Source: Bacteroidales bacterium
GTDB taxonomy: Bacteria; Bacteroidota; Bacteroidia; Bacteroidales; UBA932
DNA length: 64,000 bases
Assembly: GCA_017446775.1 (NCBI GenBank)
Contig: JAFSQE010000017.1
Location: 86,404 to 150,403, forward strand
Direction of reading: 5' to 3'
A program made the position numbers and the translations under genes. Shown here piece by piece: positions 27,365-35,596 of the stretch; the first letter of the stretch is position 1, and each line of letters opens with the position of its first letter. The notes beneath the pieces are model-generated. The model made no database searches, had not been told where the DNA came from, and was given only the letters and a program-made list of their open reading frames with translations.

Positions 27365-28651
27365 TTAACGCTTTTTGAGTCTGAATTCTACCGGAATGAC
27401 AATTTTTGTACGAACTTTTTTGCCGTCCAGGGTGCCGGGGGTCCATTTGGGCGAGGCGCTTACCACCTTGAGCGCTTCTGCATCCAGCGATTCGCTCACG
27501 CCGCGCTCTATGCTGACATCGTCCACAGCGCCGTTGGCCTCTACTGTGAAGGATACCAGCACTGTGCCCTGGATGCCCTCTGAAATGGCCTGCTGGGGAT
27601 ACTTGAGGTATTTGTAGACCCAGTCATTCAGGAAAGAGTTCACATCGTGTCTGAAGAAGCGGGGAGGGGTGTCACATTCGCTAAGGGCATAGACCCGCTC
27701 CTCTGCCGATTTCTCTTTCTGCTCCAGGTCTGCCAGATTGCTGAGCGCCTTTACGAAGGCTGCGATATAGACCGTTTCTGCCGCCATGTTGTCGAATTGC
27801 AAAAGCTCAGGTGTATCGCGCACAGTGCGGTATTCGCGGCAGATTCCGGTAGAGAAGGTCAGGGCAGGCACACCCGCCTGGCGGAAAGCCAGATTGTCGG
27901 AGGGGAACACCATCCCGGAGTGGATGGCAGGCATGCTTGTTACCGATTCGCTCTCACGCACGATATTGGCAATCCGGCTTACGGGCGTATGCTCCAAAGG
28001 GGCATATATCTCAAAGGGATTCTCTTTGGTACCGCGTCCCAGCATATCCAGGTTAACCATCATCTTGACATCACCGATATGGCTGAAGCCGCCTTCGCTG
28101 GCAAAATACCGGCTGCCGGAGAACTCCTCTTCCATTGCACCGAAGCCCAGAAACAGCACGCTGCGTCCAAGCGCCTCGCGGTTGAGGGCAAGGATGCGGG
28201 CGGTCTCGATAAGAACCGCCATGCCGGATGCATTGGCATCGGCACCGGGGTAGATGCGCTTCTGCGGGGTGCCGTTTACATTAACCGTATAAGAGCCGAG
28301 ATGGTCTGTGTGGGTGCCGACAACAATATATTCGTTGCGCAGTGCGGTGTCGGTGCCCTCTATGATTCCCACTATGTTTTGCGAGACAATGGTGTCGCCC
28401 TCTGCGGTGATAATCGTAAAAGTGTCGCCTTCGCGGTTGCAGAGCATGGTAACACCCAGCTCTTCGAGACGGTCGTATAGATATCGGGCAGCCTTTTTTT
28501 CACCTTCGCTGCCCGCTTTGCGCCCTTCGAGGGCTGGGTCGCATATAAAGCCGGAGTGACGTTTAAGGTTGGCCTGAAGCGAGTCGGCCGCCGCTGGTAC
28601 GATCGCGGACAAAAGCGCCGTGGCTGCAACTATGGTGCGTAGAATCCTCAT
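27365..28651 (-). CDS. M28-family peptidase fused to a TonB C-terminal domain
   Basis: A 428-residue secreted protein (signal ending near PAAAD). Residues about 25-310 are an M28 zinc aminopeptidase-like domain: [28 protein letters not shown] and VNLDMLGR. The last expected zinc ligand, normally the His of a DYH-type motif, is Arg in CREYRTVRD, so catalysis may be lost or altered. Residues about 335-428 form a TonB-C domain ([20 protein letters not shown] to [11 protein letters not shown]), which usually contacts outer-membrane receptors. It lies between gcvT and leuS with 34- and 38-base gaps. Confidence 0.87.
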   Translation of the reverse strand: MRILRTIVAATALLSAIVPAAADSLQANLKRHSGFICDPALEGRKAGSEGEKKAARYLYDRLEELGVTMLCNREGDTFTIITAEGDTIVSQNIVGIIEGTDTALRNEYIVVGTHTDHLGSYTVNVNGTPQKRIYPGADANASGMAVLIETARILALNREALGRSVLFLGFGAMEEEFSGSRYFASEGGFSHIGDVKMMVNLDMLGRGTKENPFEIYAPLEHTPVSRIANIVRESESVTSMPAIHSGMVFPSDNLAFRQAGVPALTFSTGICREYRTVRDTPELLQFDNMAAETVYIAAFVKALSNLADLEQKEKSAEERVYALSECDTPPRFFRHDVNSFLNDWVYKYLKYPQQAISEGIQGTVLVSFTVEANGAVDDVSIERGVSESLDAEALKVVSASPKWTPGTLDGKKVRTKIVIPVEFRLKKR

Positions 28652-28685
28652 ACTCCCGCCAAAAAGTCAAAGATAGTGCCAGTGA

Positions 28686-29786
28686 TTAGCAGAAGGGGGC
28701 TTTTACCACCTTCGCCTTCAAAAGGCGGTCGCGCACGTTGATGTAGATTTCGCTGCCGATGGTAAACAGGGGGGCGTTGACATAGCCCAGCCCGATTGCC
28801 TTTTTCACGGTGGGTCCCATCGTGCCGCTGGTCACATGGCCAATCTGATTGCCGGCAGCATCGCAGATAGGGTATCCGTGCCGTGCGATGCCGCGGTCGG
28901 TGAGTTCAAATGCCACCAGCTTGCGCTTCAGCCCCGCGGCCTTCTGTGCCAGCAGGTAGTCGCGGTCTATAAAATCGCCCTTGGTATCGTTGAACTTGGT
29001 AATCCATCCCAAACCCGCCTCCAGAGGCGATGTGGTATCGTCCATGTCGTTGCCATAGAGCAGGTAGCCTTTCTCCAGCCGCAGGGTGTCGCGGGCTCCG
29101 AGACCTACCGGAATAATCCCAAAGGGCTCGCCGGCCTCCATTATGGCATCCCAGAGTCCCTCGCCTGATTCGTTCGGGGCGTAAACTTCGCATCCGCCGC
29201 TGCCGGTATAGCCGGTGGTGGCCAGAATTACATCCTTGATCCCGGCAACAGCCAGGGTCTTGAAGGTGTAGTTGGGCATCCCCATGATGTCTTCTCCACA
29301 AAGCTTCTGCATCACCTCCATCGCCCTGGGGCCCTGGATGGCAATCTGGCAGGTGGACTCGCTTGCATTCACCAGGTCGCTCCCGATCGTCATTCCAAAG
29401 CGGGGGGCGAAAGAGCAGACATGCTCCCAGTCCTTCTCTACGTTGGCGGCGTTGACTCCGAGCAGATACCTGGTATCGGAGAAACAGTACACGATAAGGT
29501 CGTCCACTATGCCGCCGCGGCCGTTGGGCAGGCAGGTATATTGCGCCCGGCCGGGGTAGAGGGCATCTATGTCGTTGGATGTGATATATTGCAGCAGCGC
29601 CTTGGCACCGGGGCCGCTGACCCATATTTCGCCCATGTGGGAAACGTCAAAGACGCCGACACCCTCGCGCACGGCGGTATGTTCTTTGTTGATGCCGGAA
29701 TACTCGATGGGCATGTTGTAACCCGCAAACGGGGCCATTTTTGCCCCCAGGGCGATGTGCTTTTGTGTGAAAACGGTCTCTTTCAT
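28686..29786 (-). CDS. gcvT: Glycine cleavage system aminomethyltransferase (T protein)
   Basis: A 366-residue T protein. [53 protein letters not shown] and [18 protein letters not shown] are family signatures, including the folate-binding part. It transfers the methylene unit from the aminomethyl-lipoyl H protein to tetrahydrofolate. No gcvH or gcvP is nearby. A -7-like TATTTTTG (29827-29820, leftward) and a GTCATTA/TAATGAC dyad lie upstream, in the divergent region shared with the CapA-like gene. Confidence 0.95.
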   Translation of the reverse strand: MKETVFTQKHIALGAKMAPFAGYNMPIEYSGINKEHTAVREGVGVFDVSHMGEIWVSGPGAKALLQYITSNDIDALYPGRAQYTCLPNGRGGIVDDLIVYCFSDTRYLLGVNAANVEKDWEHVCSFAPRFGMTIGSDLVNASESTCQIAIQGPRAMEVMQKLCGEDIMGMPNYTFKTLAVAGIKDVILATTGYTGSGGCEVYAPNESGEGLWDAIMEAGEPFGIIPVGLGARDTLRLEKGYLLYGNDMDDTTSPLEAGLGWITKFNDTKGDFIDRDYLLAQKAAGLKRKLVAFELTDRGIARHGYPICDAAGNQIGHVTSGTMGPTVKKAIGLGYVNAPLFTIGSEIYINVRDRLLKAKVVKAPFC

Positions 29787-29800
29787 GGTGCGTGAAGGTA

Positions 29801-29838
29801 GTCATTATTAAAGTAATGACAAAAATAACCTATATTTG
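29801..29838. promoter_or_regulatory. Divergent gcvT / capA-like promoter region with dyad
   Basis: GTCATTA (29801-29807) and TAATGAC (29814-29820) form a perfect inverted repeat. TATTTTTG (29827-29820, leftward) fits the gcvT -7 box and TATATTTG (29831-29838, rightward) fits that of the capA-like gene. No clear -33 box is present on either side. Confidence 0.5.
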
Positions 29839-29843
29839 TGATG

Positions 29844-30914
29844 ATGAAGCGAATGATTGTATTGATAGTGACGATGGTCTCGTTTTGGGCGGGTGGCCTT
29901 GCTGCAGAGCGGGATACACTGCGCATGTGCTTTATGGGCGATGTGATGATGCACTACAAACAGCTTCGCGCCGCAAGGATTCCGGGAGTCGATACCACAA
30001 AGGCGGCGGCATACGACTTCAGCTCTTACTTCAGCCATATCAGGCCTCATCTTGACAGCAGCGACATCAGCGTGGCCAACATGGAATTCCCGGTGGGGGT
30101 GGCGCCATACAGCGGATATCCGGTCTTCTCCGCCCCTGAGTCGGTGGTGCAAGAGGCTATAGATGCCGGGGTGGATCTGCTGCTGACCGCCAACAATCAT
30201 ATCTGCGACAGGGGACGCCGCGGGCTGGACAGCACCTATGCTATTTATTCGCGTCTCCCGGTACGTTTCACCGGACTGTGGCGCGATACCCTGGACGAGC
30301 AGCTCAACAATCCTGCGATAATCGATGCCAACGGCTTCAGGGTCGCCTTTATAAACTTCTCTTACGGATACAATGGCTTCGCTGTTCCGGAACCTTACGT
30401 GGCGGGTATGATGGATTCCCTGCAGGTTAAGCGGGCGATAAGCAGGGCGCGGGACCGCGGTGCCGATTATATCGTGGCGCTGCCGCACTGGGGTCAGGAA
30501 TACTATCTGGATGCAAGTGCATCTCAGCGACGCTGGCGCGACAACCTTTATCGGTGGGGGGTCGACATGATAGTGGGCACCCACCCGCACGTACCGCAGG
30601 CGGTCGAGTATTCGCAGGGGCGTATAACGGCCTTTTCGCTGGGGAATTACATCTCTAACATGAGCATTGCATACGGTCAGGTGGGGCTCTTGCTGGAGGC
30701 TACCCTGGTGCGCCGCGAAGACGGCTCAATAGAGACCCTCCCGCCCGATGTCACCTATCTCTGGTGCGGACGTGCCGGCCTGCTGGAACAGAATTACACC
30801 GTGATACCCATAGAAGAGTATCTGGACCGTCCGGAGGCCTTTCTCTCGCGTTCCCAATACGACAAGATGGTGCGCGAATACAAGCAGTTGAAACAAAAAT
30901 TCTCACGATATTGA
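29844..30914 (+). CDS. CapA-family metallophosphatase-fold protein
   Basis: A 356-residue protein with a signal-like N-terminus (MIVLIVTMVSFWAGGLA). FMGDVMMHYKQL, SVANMEFPVG, LTANNHICDRG, LPHWGQEYYLDAS and VGTHPHVPQAVEY are the CapA/poly-gamma-glutamate-synthesis-type calcineurin-fold motifs with metal-binding Asp, Asn and His residues. The substrate is unknown; the family ranges from capsule-associated proteins to phosphatases. ATG 29841 is equally possible. A -7 box ends 5 bases before this start, implying a leaderless or nearly leaderless transcript. It overlaps the phoH start. Confidence 0.85.
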   Translation: MKRMIVLIVTMVSFWAGGLAAERDTLRMCFMGDVMMHYKQLRAARIPGVDTTKAAAYDFSSYFSHIRPHLDSSDISVANMEFPVGVAPYSGYPVFSAPESVVQEAIDAGVDLLLTANNHICDRGRRGLDSTYAIYSRLPVRFTGLWRDTLDEQLNNPAIIDANGFRVAFINFSYGYNGFAVPEPYVAGMMDSLQVKRAISRARDRGADYIVALPHWGQEYYLDASASQRRWRDNLYRWGVDMIVGTHPHVPQAVEYSQGRITAFSLGNYISNMSIAYGQVGLLLEATLVRREDGSIETLPPDVTYLWCGRAGLLEQNYTVIPIEEYLDRPEAFLSRSQYDKMVREYKQLKQKFSRY

Positions 30915-31882
30915 ACAAGACGATAACCCTTACAGAAGTTGACCCGATAGAGATCCTGGGTGTCAACAACAAGCTGTTCGACCAGTTTAAGAGCTATTTT
31001 CCGGCGCTTAAGGCGACCTCCCGCGGCAATGAGATATTTCTGGTGGGGGCCGACGACCAGATTGCCCGTTTCGAAGAGCAGTTGCAGCGGCTTATTTCCA
31101 AAAAGATGACAAAGATGCGCCTGAACAGCTACGATGTGGAGTCGCTCTTTGAAGACGACGGCCACTCTAAGGAGATAGGGAGGGTGGAGATGCCCGACGG
31201 AGGCGATTATGTGATAGTGTACGGCTCCGACGGCAAGTGCGTCAAGGCGCGTACTCCCAATCAGAAGCGGCTTGTCAAGGAGTATTACAACAACGATATG
31301 ATATTTGCCCTGGGACCTGCGGGAACCGGAAAGACCTACACGGCGATTGCCCTGGCTGTGCGTGCCTTAAAAAACCGTGAGGTGAAAAGGCTTATACTGA
31401 CCCGTCCGGCGGTGGAGGCTGGCGAGCGCCTGGGCTTTCTGCCGGGCGATCTGAAAGAGAAGCTTGACCCTTACCTACAGCCGCTCTACGATGCTTTGCT
31501 GGATATGATACCGGCCAAGAAACTGCAGACCCTTATGGAGGATGGCACCATCCAGATTGCTCCGCTGGCGTACATGCGTGGCCGCACCCTGGACAAGGCG
31601 TTTGTGATTTTGGACGAGGCGCAGAACACCTCCCTGTCGCAGCTTAAGATGTTTCTGACCCGCATGGGCAACGATGCCAAGTTTATCGTCACCGGCGATG
31701 CTACCCAGATAGACCTCCCCAACAAGGGGGACTCCGGCCTGCTCAAGGGGGTTGAGCTGCTGGGTGGGATACGCGGCATTTCGATAGTCAACTTTACCAA
31801 AGAGGATATAGTGCGCCACCCGCTGGTGACCCGCATAATAGAGGCGTTCGACAGGAAAGAGGCTGCAGAAAAAAGGGATTAA
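30911..31882 (+). CDS. phoH: PhoH-like ATPase
   Basis: A 323-residue cytoplasmic ATPase with Walker A ALGPAGTGKTYTAIA, Walker B FVILDEAQNTSLSQLKMFLTR and an N-terminal KH-like region (EVDPIEILGVNNKLF). PhoH proteins are RNA-associated ATPases of unclear role, often near ybeY. The best start is TTG 30911, which overlaps the TGA of the CapA-like gene; conserved similarity begins there (KTITLTEVDP). The open frame extends to 30764, but that part overlaps capA. Its TAA overlaps the stop of the convergent FISUMP gene. Confidence 0.9.
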   Translation: MNKTITLTEVDPIEILGVNNKLFDQFKSYFPALKATSRGNEIFLVGADDQIARFEEQLQRLISKKMTKMRLNSYDVESLFEDDGHSKEIGRVEMPDGGDYVIVYGSDGKCVKARTPNQKRLVKEYYNNDMIFALGPAGTGKTYTAIALAVRALKNREVKRLILTRPAVEAGERLGFLPGDLKEKLDPYLQPLYDALLDMIPAKKLQTLMEDGTIQIAPLAYMRGRTLDKAFVILDEAQNTSLSQLKMFLTRMGNDAKFIVTGDATQIDLPNKGDSGLLKGVELLGGIRGISIVNFTKEDIVRHPLVTRIIEAFDRKEAAEKRD

Positions 31883-32859
31883 CGCACGCAGCGCACGCTC
31901 ATGGCTATGCCGGTGCGGCTGGTAGCCCCAACCTTGAAGTCTTCTGAATCCCAGTAAATGTAGCGGAAATAAGCCTGGTCTGCACTGTACGGAGTGCTGC
32001 TCCACCACATGCCGTAAGATTCGAGCCCGTAGAATCCGCCATCGTTGGTCTGCATGTAGCCGCAGGGGAGGGGGTTGAAAAATATCCGGCTGGATTGGAC
32101 TTCGTGCCTGTTGTTCACGGAGAAGGGCCAGAAACGCTCGCCGTTAAAGTATGCATCGGGGGTGATCTTGCCGGCAGCGCCCGCCCATGTGTCATCGAAA
32201 GCTACGCTACTGCCGCAAATCGTGCTGCCCAGGTCTTCCCAATCGGAATTGTCGGGAACACGCCACCCCTCGGGGCAGATGCTCCCCTCGCACGCTTCGC
32301 TATAGGTATAGTGGCGGCCAAACACATGGTTCAGCACCGGCGATTTTGCGTATACGGCACCTGCGCCCTCCCAGGCGAGGTTCTCTGCAAACCAGTCCAG
32401 CGAACCGATATGCTCAAAGCGGTATGCCCGGTTGTCGCGGCTGTCCACAAACACCTTCTGGGTGTTGTACGGGAGCCCCTGCAAAGAGCCGGTCATGTGG
32501 GTTGTATCCACCGTAAAGATGGTCCGTTTGGAACTTTCTACAATATAATCGGGGTGATATGCCAGCGCTTTTACCACAAATTCGCCCGGTTCGTCGGGGA
32601 ACTTTACCACGATGGTCGGGCTGTAAAGCGTGTCGGGATGGATGGTGGTGATTACCCAGCCCCAGGTGGGATCTTCTGGGGCGGTGATGCCACTTGCCGT
32701 GAGCTGCACTACATCGCCTGCGCAGATATAGTCGTCTATATCAAAAGTTATCGTCCCCTCCATATACTGGTAGGTCGCGGTATCATTGATGCAGGCTGTC
32801 GCGGCGCACAGCGTCGCGGCCGTCAGCAGGGATAAAAGTGCCTTTTTCAACATTCGCAT
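31879..32859 (-). CDS. FISUMP-domain lipoprotein
   Basis: A 326-residue lipoprotein (signal about 22 residues, CAATAC). Residues about 25-140 are Ig/PKD-like. The rest is a Fibrobacter-succinogenes-major-paralogous (FISUMP) domain: VFVDSRDNRAYRFEHIGSL, WFAENLAW, CPEGWRVPDNSDWEDL, WWSSTPYS and MSVRCVR, with paired cysteines. Such proteins are abundant surface lipoproteins in Bacteroidota; function is unknown. ATG 32859 is preferred to GTG 32868. A perfect -7 box (32875-32868, leftward) ends 8 bases upstream. Confidence 0.85.
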   Translation of the reverse strand: MRMLKKALLSLLTAATLCAATACINDTATYQYMEGTITFDIDDYICAGDVVQLTASGITAPEDPTWGWVITTIHPDTLYSPTIVVKFPDEPGEFVVKALAYHPDYIVESSKRTIFTVDTTHMTGSLQGLPYNTQKVFVDSRDNRAYRFEHIGSLDWFAENLAWEGAGAVYAKSPVLNHVFGRHYTYSEACEGSICPEGWRVPDNSDWEDLGSTICGSSVAFDDTWAGAAGKITPDAYFNGERFWPFSVNNRHEVQSSRIFFNPLPCGYMQTNDGGFYGLESYGMWWSSTPYSADQAYFRYIYWDSEDFKVGATSRTGIAMSVRCVR

Positions 32860-32867
32860 AATCGGCA

Positions 32868-32897
32868 CAAATTTAATAAGAAATTATCATACTTTTG
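32868..32897. promoter_or_regulatory. Divergent -7 boxes of the FISUMP gene and apbE
   Basis: TAAATTTG (32875-32868, leftward) precedes the FISUMP start at 32859, and TACTTTTG (32890-32897, rightward) precedes the apbE ATG at 32902. Both match TAnnTTTG and sit almost on the start codons, so both messages may have little or no leader. Confidence 0.55.
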
Positions 32898-32901
32898 CAT
32901 T

Positions 32902-33927
32902 ATGAAGATAAGAAATGCACTTGTGGTGGCGCTGCTGCTTCTGGCAGCGGGTTGCGGTACCAAGCCGCAATACATCCGTATTACCGGCTTCGCCCAGGGC
33001 GGGGAGTATCAACTCACATGCCAGATTCCGGATGCCCGTATGGCAGAGAGCCTGAAGAAAGCGGTGGACGATACCCTGGCTGCCATAGACTGGTCGGTGT
33101 CGGGATATAACAAGGGGTCGCTGCTCACAAAGGTCAACAGTGGCTCCAATCCGCCGCTGGACGATATCTTTGTGGATCTGGTTCTGCTGTCAAAGCGGCT
33201 GTGGCGCGAGAGCGGAGGGGCGTTCGACCCCTCCTGTGCACCGCTGTTCGATCTTTGGGGATTCGGGTTCACCAACGGCCGTATGCCCGCCGATGCCGAG
33301 ATTGAGCAGGCCATGTCCCTGGTGGGGATGGACCGCTACAACATAGTGGAGGGCGAAGACGGCAATCGCTATCTGGATATGCCCGCCGGAGGCAAGATCA
33401 ACTTCAACGCCATTGCGCAGGGCTACTCATGCGACGCGGTGGCGCGGGTGGTGGAGCGTTTTGGCAGCGAGAATTACCTGGTATCCCTTGGCGGCGAGAT
33501 AGTGTGCAGGGGGCGCAGTGCCCGCGGCGATGAGTGGCGGGTGTGGATAGACCGCCCTCAAGACGGCAACGATACTGCCGGCGAGCTTAAGCAGGATGTC
33601 ATATCAATCTCCGATTGCGGACTTGTTACCAGCGGAAACTACCGCAAGTTCTATGTGGTGGACGGCAGGAAATACTCCCATACGATAGATCCCCGCACGG
33701 GGCGTCCGGTGACACACGATTTGCTTAGTGCCACAGTGCTGGCAGAGGACAGCTCCACTGCCGATGCCCTGGCTACTGCAATGATGGTGCTGGGTGTGGA
33801 ACGCTCGCGGCAACTGGTGGCATCCTGGGGCGGTAACCCCTCCAGGGGAGCCTATCTGGTGTATGGCGGGCAAGACGATATGAAAGTCTGGCACACTCCC
33901 GGTCTTAAATTGGAAAGCGGGAACTAG
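32902..33927 (+). CDS. apbE: FAD:protein FMN transferase (ApbE)
   Basis: A 341-residue lipoprotein (LLLLAAGC, Cys18). FDPSCAPLFDLWGFG, NFNAIAQGYSCDAVARVVE, LVSLGGEIVCRG and DCGLVTSGNYRKF plus the IDPRTGRPV and DSSTADALATAMMVLG segments are ApbE motifs, including the magnesium site. It attaches FMN to threonines of proteins such as Rnf/Nqr subunits, and in Bacteroidota it is outside the cytoplasm. It is divergent from FISUMP and convergent with holA, sharing a CTAG stop-codon overlap. Confidence 0.94.
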   Translation: MKIRNALVVALLLLAAGCGTKPQYIRITGFAQGGEYQLTCQIPDARMAESLKKAVDDTLAAIDWSVSGYNKGSLLTKVNSGSNPPLDDIFVDLVLLSKRLWRESGGAFDPSCAPLFDLWGFGFTNGRMPADAEIEQAMSLVGMDRYNIVEGEDGNRYLDMPAGGKINFNAIAQGYSCDAVARVVERFGSENYLVSLGGEIVCRGRSARGDEWRVWIDRPQDGNDTAGELKQDVISISDCGLVTSGNYRKFYVVDGRKYSHTIDPRTGRPVTHDLLSATVLAEDSSTADALATAMMVLGVERSRQLVASWGGNPSRGAYLVYGGQDDMKVWHTPGLKLESGN

Positions 33928-34982
33928 CAGGCCAGCAGCCTGGAGACCAGCTCAGATAGCAAATCGCCGTCGGAGGCCTCACCGCGGGCGTTGCTTTTGC
34001 TGCGGTAGTCAAACTCCTTGAGGGTGGCAACAGCCTTCATGCAGGATTTCAAAGGATAGTTGCGGGCATAGCGGCCATAGTCGCGGCGCATAATAAACGG
34101 GTTCAGCCCCAGTGCAGCGGCCATCTGCGCCTCGTCCATCCGCTCGGCTGCGCAGGCGTGGTAGCGCAGCATCTTCAAAAACTGGCTGGAGAGGGCTGCC
34201 ACAATCATCTGAATGGGGTATCGCCTGGAATTTTCGCCAAAGTAATTGGCAATACGGTAGGCCTTGGCGGCATTCTTCTCGCACAGGGCGCCCGCAAGCT
34301 CAAATGCAGAGTATTCGCGGCTCATCCCAACGTTCTCCTCTATCGCTGCGCAGGTGATGTGGCGGCTGCCGCTTTCAAGCGCCTTGCCCAGCTTATCCAC
34401 CGCAAGGGCTATCTTGCTGAGGGATGTTCCGCAGGCCTCAGCAATCATATCCGCCGCCCCCTCTTCCATGGTGAACCCTTCGCTGCGGACATAATCCTCT
34501 ATCCAGCCAGTTATTTTCCACTCCTTCACCTGCTCACACTCCAGCACTACGCCTACCTCGCCGGCACGTTTGTAAAACTTGGTGCGCTTGTCAATGTTCT
34601 TGGCGTTGCTGTCGGCCGGAGTCTTGTAGCATATCACAAGCACCGTAGTGGGCATCAGCTTGTCGAAATAAGACTCTATCTTCTCTACGCCCTTAAGCCC
34701 CTGCGCCTCCTTTACCACAATCAGTTGCCGGCTCACCATCATCGGATACTGGCGGGCATGGCTCACGATCTCTTCCGGGGTGGTGTCCACGCCGTAATAT
34801 ATCATCTGCCCAAAGTCGCGCTCGCCTTCCGGCAGGACATTCTCCATAAGCAGGTTGCAGATTCTGTCGATATAGAAGTGCTCTTTGCCGAACAGCAGGT
34901 AAAAGGGCTTGATATCGCCCTTGAGGATGTCGGACTCGATCTTTGCGGCCAGTGCGCCTGTTTCTACTGTTTGTTTAGCCAT
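33924..34982 (-). CDS. holA: DNA polymerase III subunit delta
   Basis: A 352-residue clamp-loader subunit. The N-terminal domain contains KPFYLLFGKEHFYIDRICN, the middle includes VLVICYKTPADSNAKNIDKRTKFYKRA, and the C-terminal collar domain includes FELAGALCEKNAAKAYRIA and PLKSCMKAVATLKEFD. These match HolA, which opens the sliding clamp. ATG 34982 follows from family alignment; an upstream in-frame extension of 5 codons is unlikely. The region upstream carries repeated GTTTCGCAAGAT elements. Confidence 0.93.
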   Translation of the reverse strand: MAKQTVETGALAAKIESDILKGDIKPFYLLFGKEHFYIDRICNLLMENVLPEGERDFGQMIYYGVDTTPEEIVSHARQYPMMVSRQLIVVKEAQGLKGVEKIESYFDKLMPTTVLVICYKTPADSNAKNIDKRTKFYKRAGEVGVVLECEQVKEWKITGWIEDYVRSEGFTMEEGAADMIAEACGTSLSKIALAVDKLGKALESGSRHITCAAIEENVGMSREYSAFELAGALCEKNAAKAYRIANYFGENSRRYPIQMIVAALSSQFLKMLRYHACAAERMDEAQMAAALGLNPFIMRRDYGRYARNYPLKSCMKAVATLKEFDYRSKSNARGEASDGDLLSELVSRLLAC

Positions 34983-34986
34983 GCTC

Positions 34987-35138
34987 AAGTTTCGCAAGAT
35001 ACATAACAGTGATTAATTTGTGCGTTAGAAGAACTTGCGAAACTTCTTCCCCCCGCACATTACATTATAACGTATCCCCATCCCTAAATCCCTTCCCTCG
35101 GAGAAGGGACTTACCCCACGTTTCGCAAGATGCGAAAC
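34987..35138. repeat. Intergenic repeat cluster: GTTTCGCAAGAT copies and a REP-like hairpin
   Basis: GTTTCGCAAGAT occurs at 34989-35000 and 35120-35131. The first copy forms a perfect 12-base inverted repeat (AAGTTTCGCAAG, 34987-34998; CTTGCGAAACTT, 35034-35045), and the second a tight GTTTCGCA/TGCGAAAC dyad (35120-35127, 35131-35138). Between them TAAATCCCTTC/GAAGGGACTTA (35085-35095, 35103-35113) pairs at 10 of 11 positions. The layout resembles a small mobile repeat or REP-like element; origin is inferred. Confidence 0.6.
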
Positions 35139-35170
35139 TTTAATCACGCTTCGAAGATATGCAAATTTTG

Positions 35171-35178
35171 TATCTTTG
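35171..35178 (+). promoter_or_regulatory. -7 box of the HsdR_N-like gene
   Basis: TATCTTTG matches the TAnnTTTG consensus exactly, 16 bases before the ATG at 35195. No clear -33 TTTG lies 19-21 bases upstream. Confidence 0.5.
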
Positions 35179-35194
35179 CAAAGATAGAATAGCG

Positions 35195-35596
35195 ATGAAT
35201 CAGGTATTTGACCCCATACGAAAAAAGTACGTGAAACTGACTCCGGAGGAGGGAGTGCGGCAGCATGTGATAAAGGTGCTGACCCGCTGCCACGGCTATC
35301 CAGAGACCCATCTGGCGGTGGAATACGGCTTCAAATACAACAAGCGGCAGTATCGTGCCGATATCGTGGTATTCAACCGCGCCCTGCAGCCCCGCCTGCT
35401 GGTGGAGTGCAAGGCCCCTTCTGTGCAGCTGACGCCCACGGTGATAGACCAGGTGGTGCGCTACAACTATGTGCTGGAGGTGGAATACATACTGATTACT
35501 AACGGAGAAGTTTACTATCTTTGCCGCCGCGGCGAAGGCGGCCAGTGGCTCAAATGCAGCTCGATGCCCACCTTTGACCAGCTGTGCGCGATATGA
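35195..35596 (+). CDS. Solo HsdR_N-like (type I restriction R-subunit N-terminal) nuclease-fold protein
   Basis: A 133-residue protein with KLTPEEGVRQHVIKVL, then RADIVVF and LLVECKAP, the D...ExK pattern of the PD-(D/E)XK-type HsdR N-terminal domain. It lacks helicase and specificity parts, so it is a stand-alone member common in Bacteroidota rather than a restriction enzyme. It overlaps the next gene by ATGA (35593-35596), implying translational coupling with the tRNA nucleotidyltransferase. Whether it acts on RNA or DNA is unknown. ATG 35195 is chosen because the upstream codons overlap the -7 box. Confidence 0.82.
   Translation: MNQVFDPIRKKYVKLTPEEGVRQHVIKVLTRCHGYPETHLAVEYGFKYNKRQYRADIVVFNRALQPRLLVECKAPSVQLTPTVIDQVVRYNYVLEVEYILITNGEVYYLCRRGEGGQWLKCSSMPTFDQLCAI

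Noticed and set aside
30764..30910. Long N-terminal extension of PhoH
   Set aside because: It overlaps the capA-like gene in another frame; similarity to PhoH starts near TTG 30911.
34983..35160. CRISPR array
   Set aside because: Repeat copies are few, in both orientations and without regular spacers.
35195..35596. A type I restriction system
   Set aside because: Only a short HsdR_N-like part is present; no HsdM, HsdS or helicase genes are nearby.
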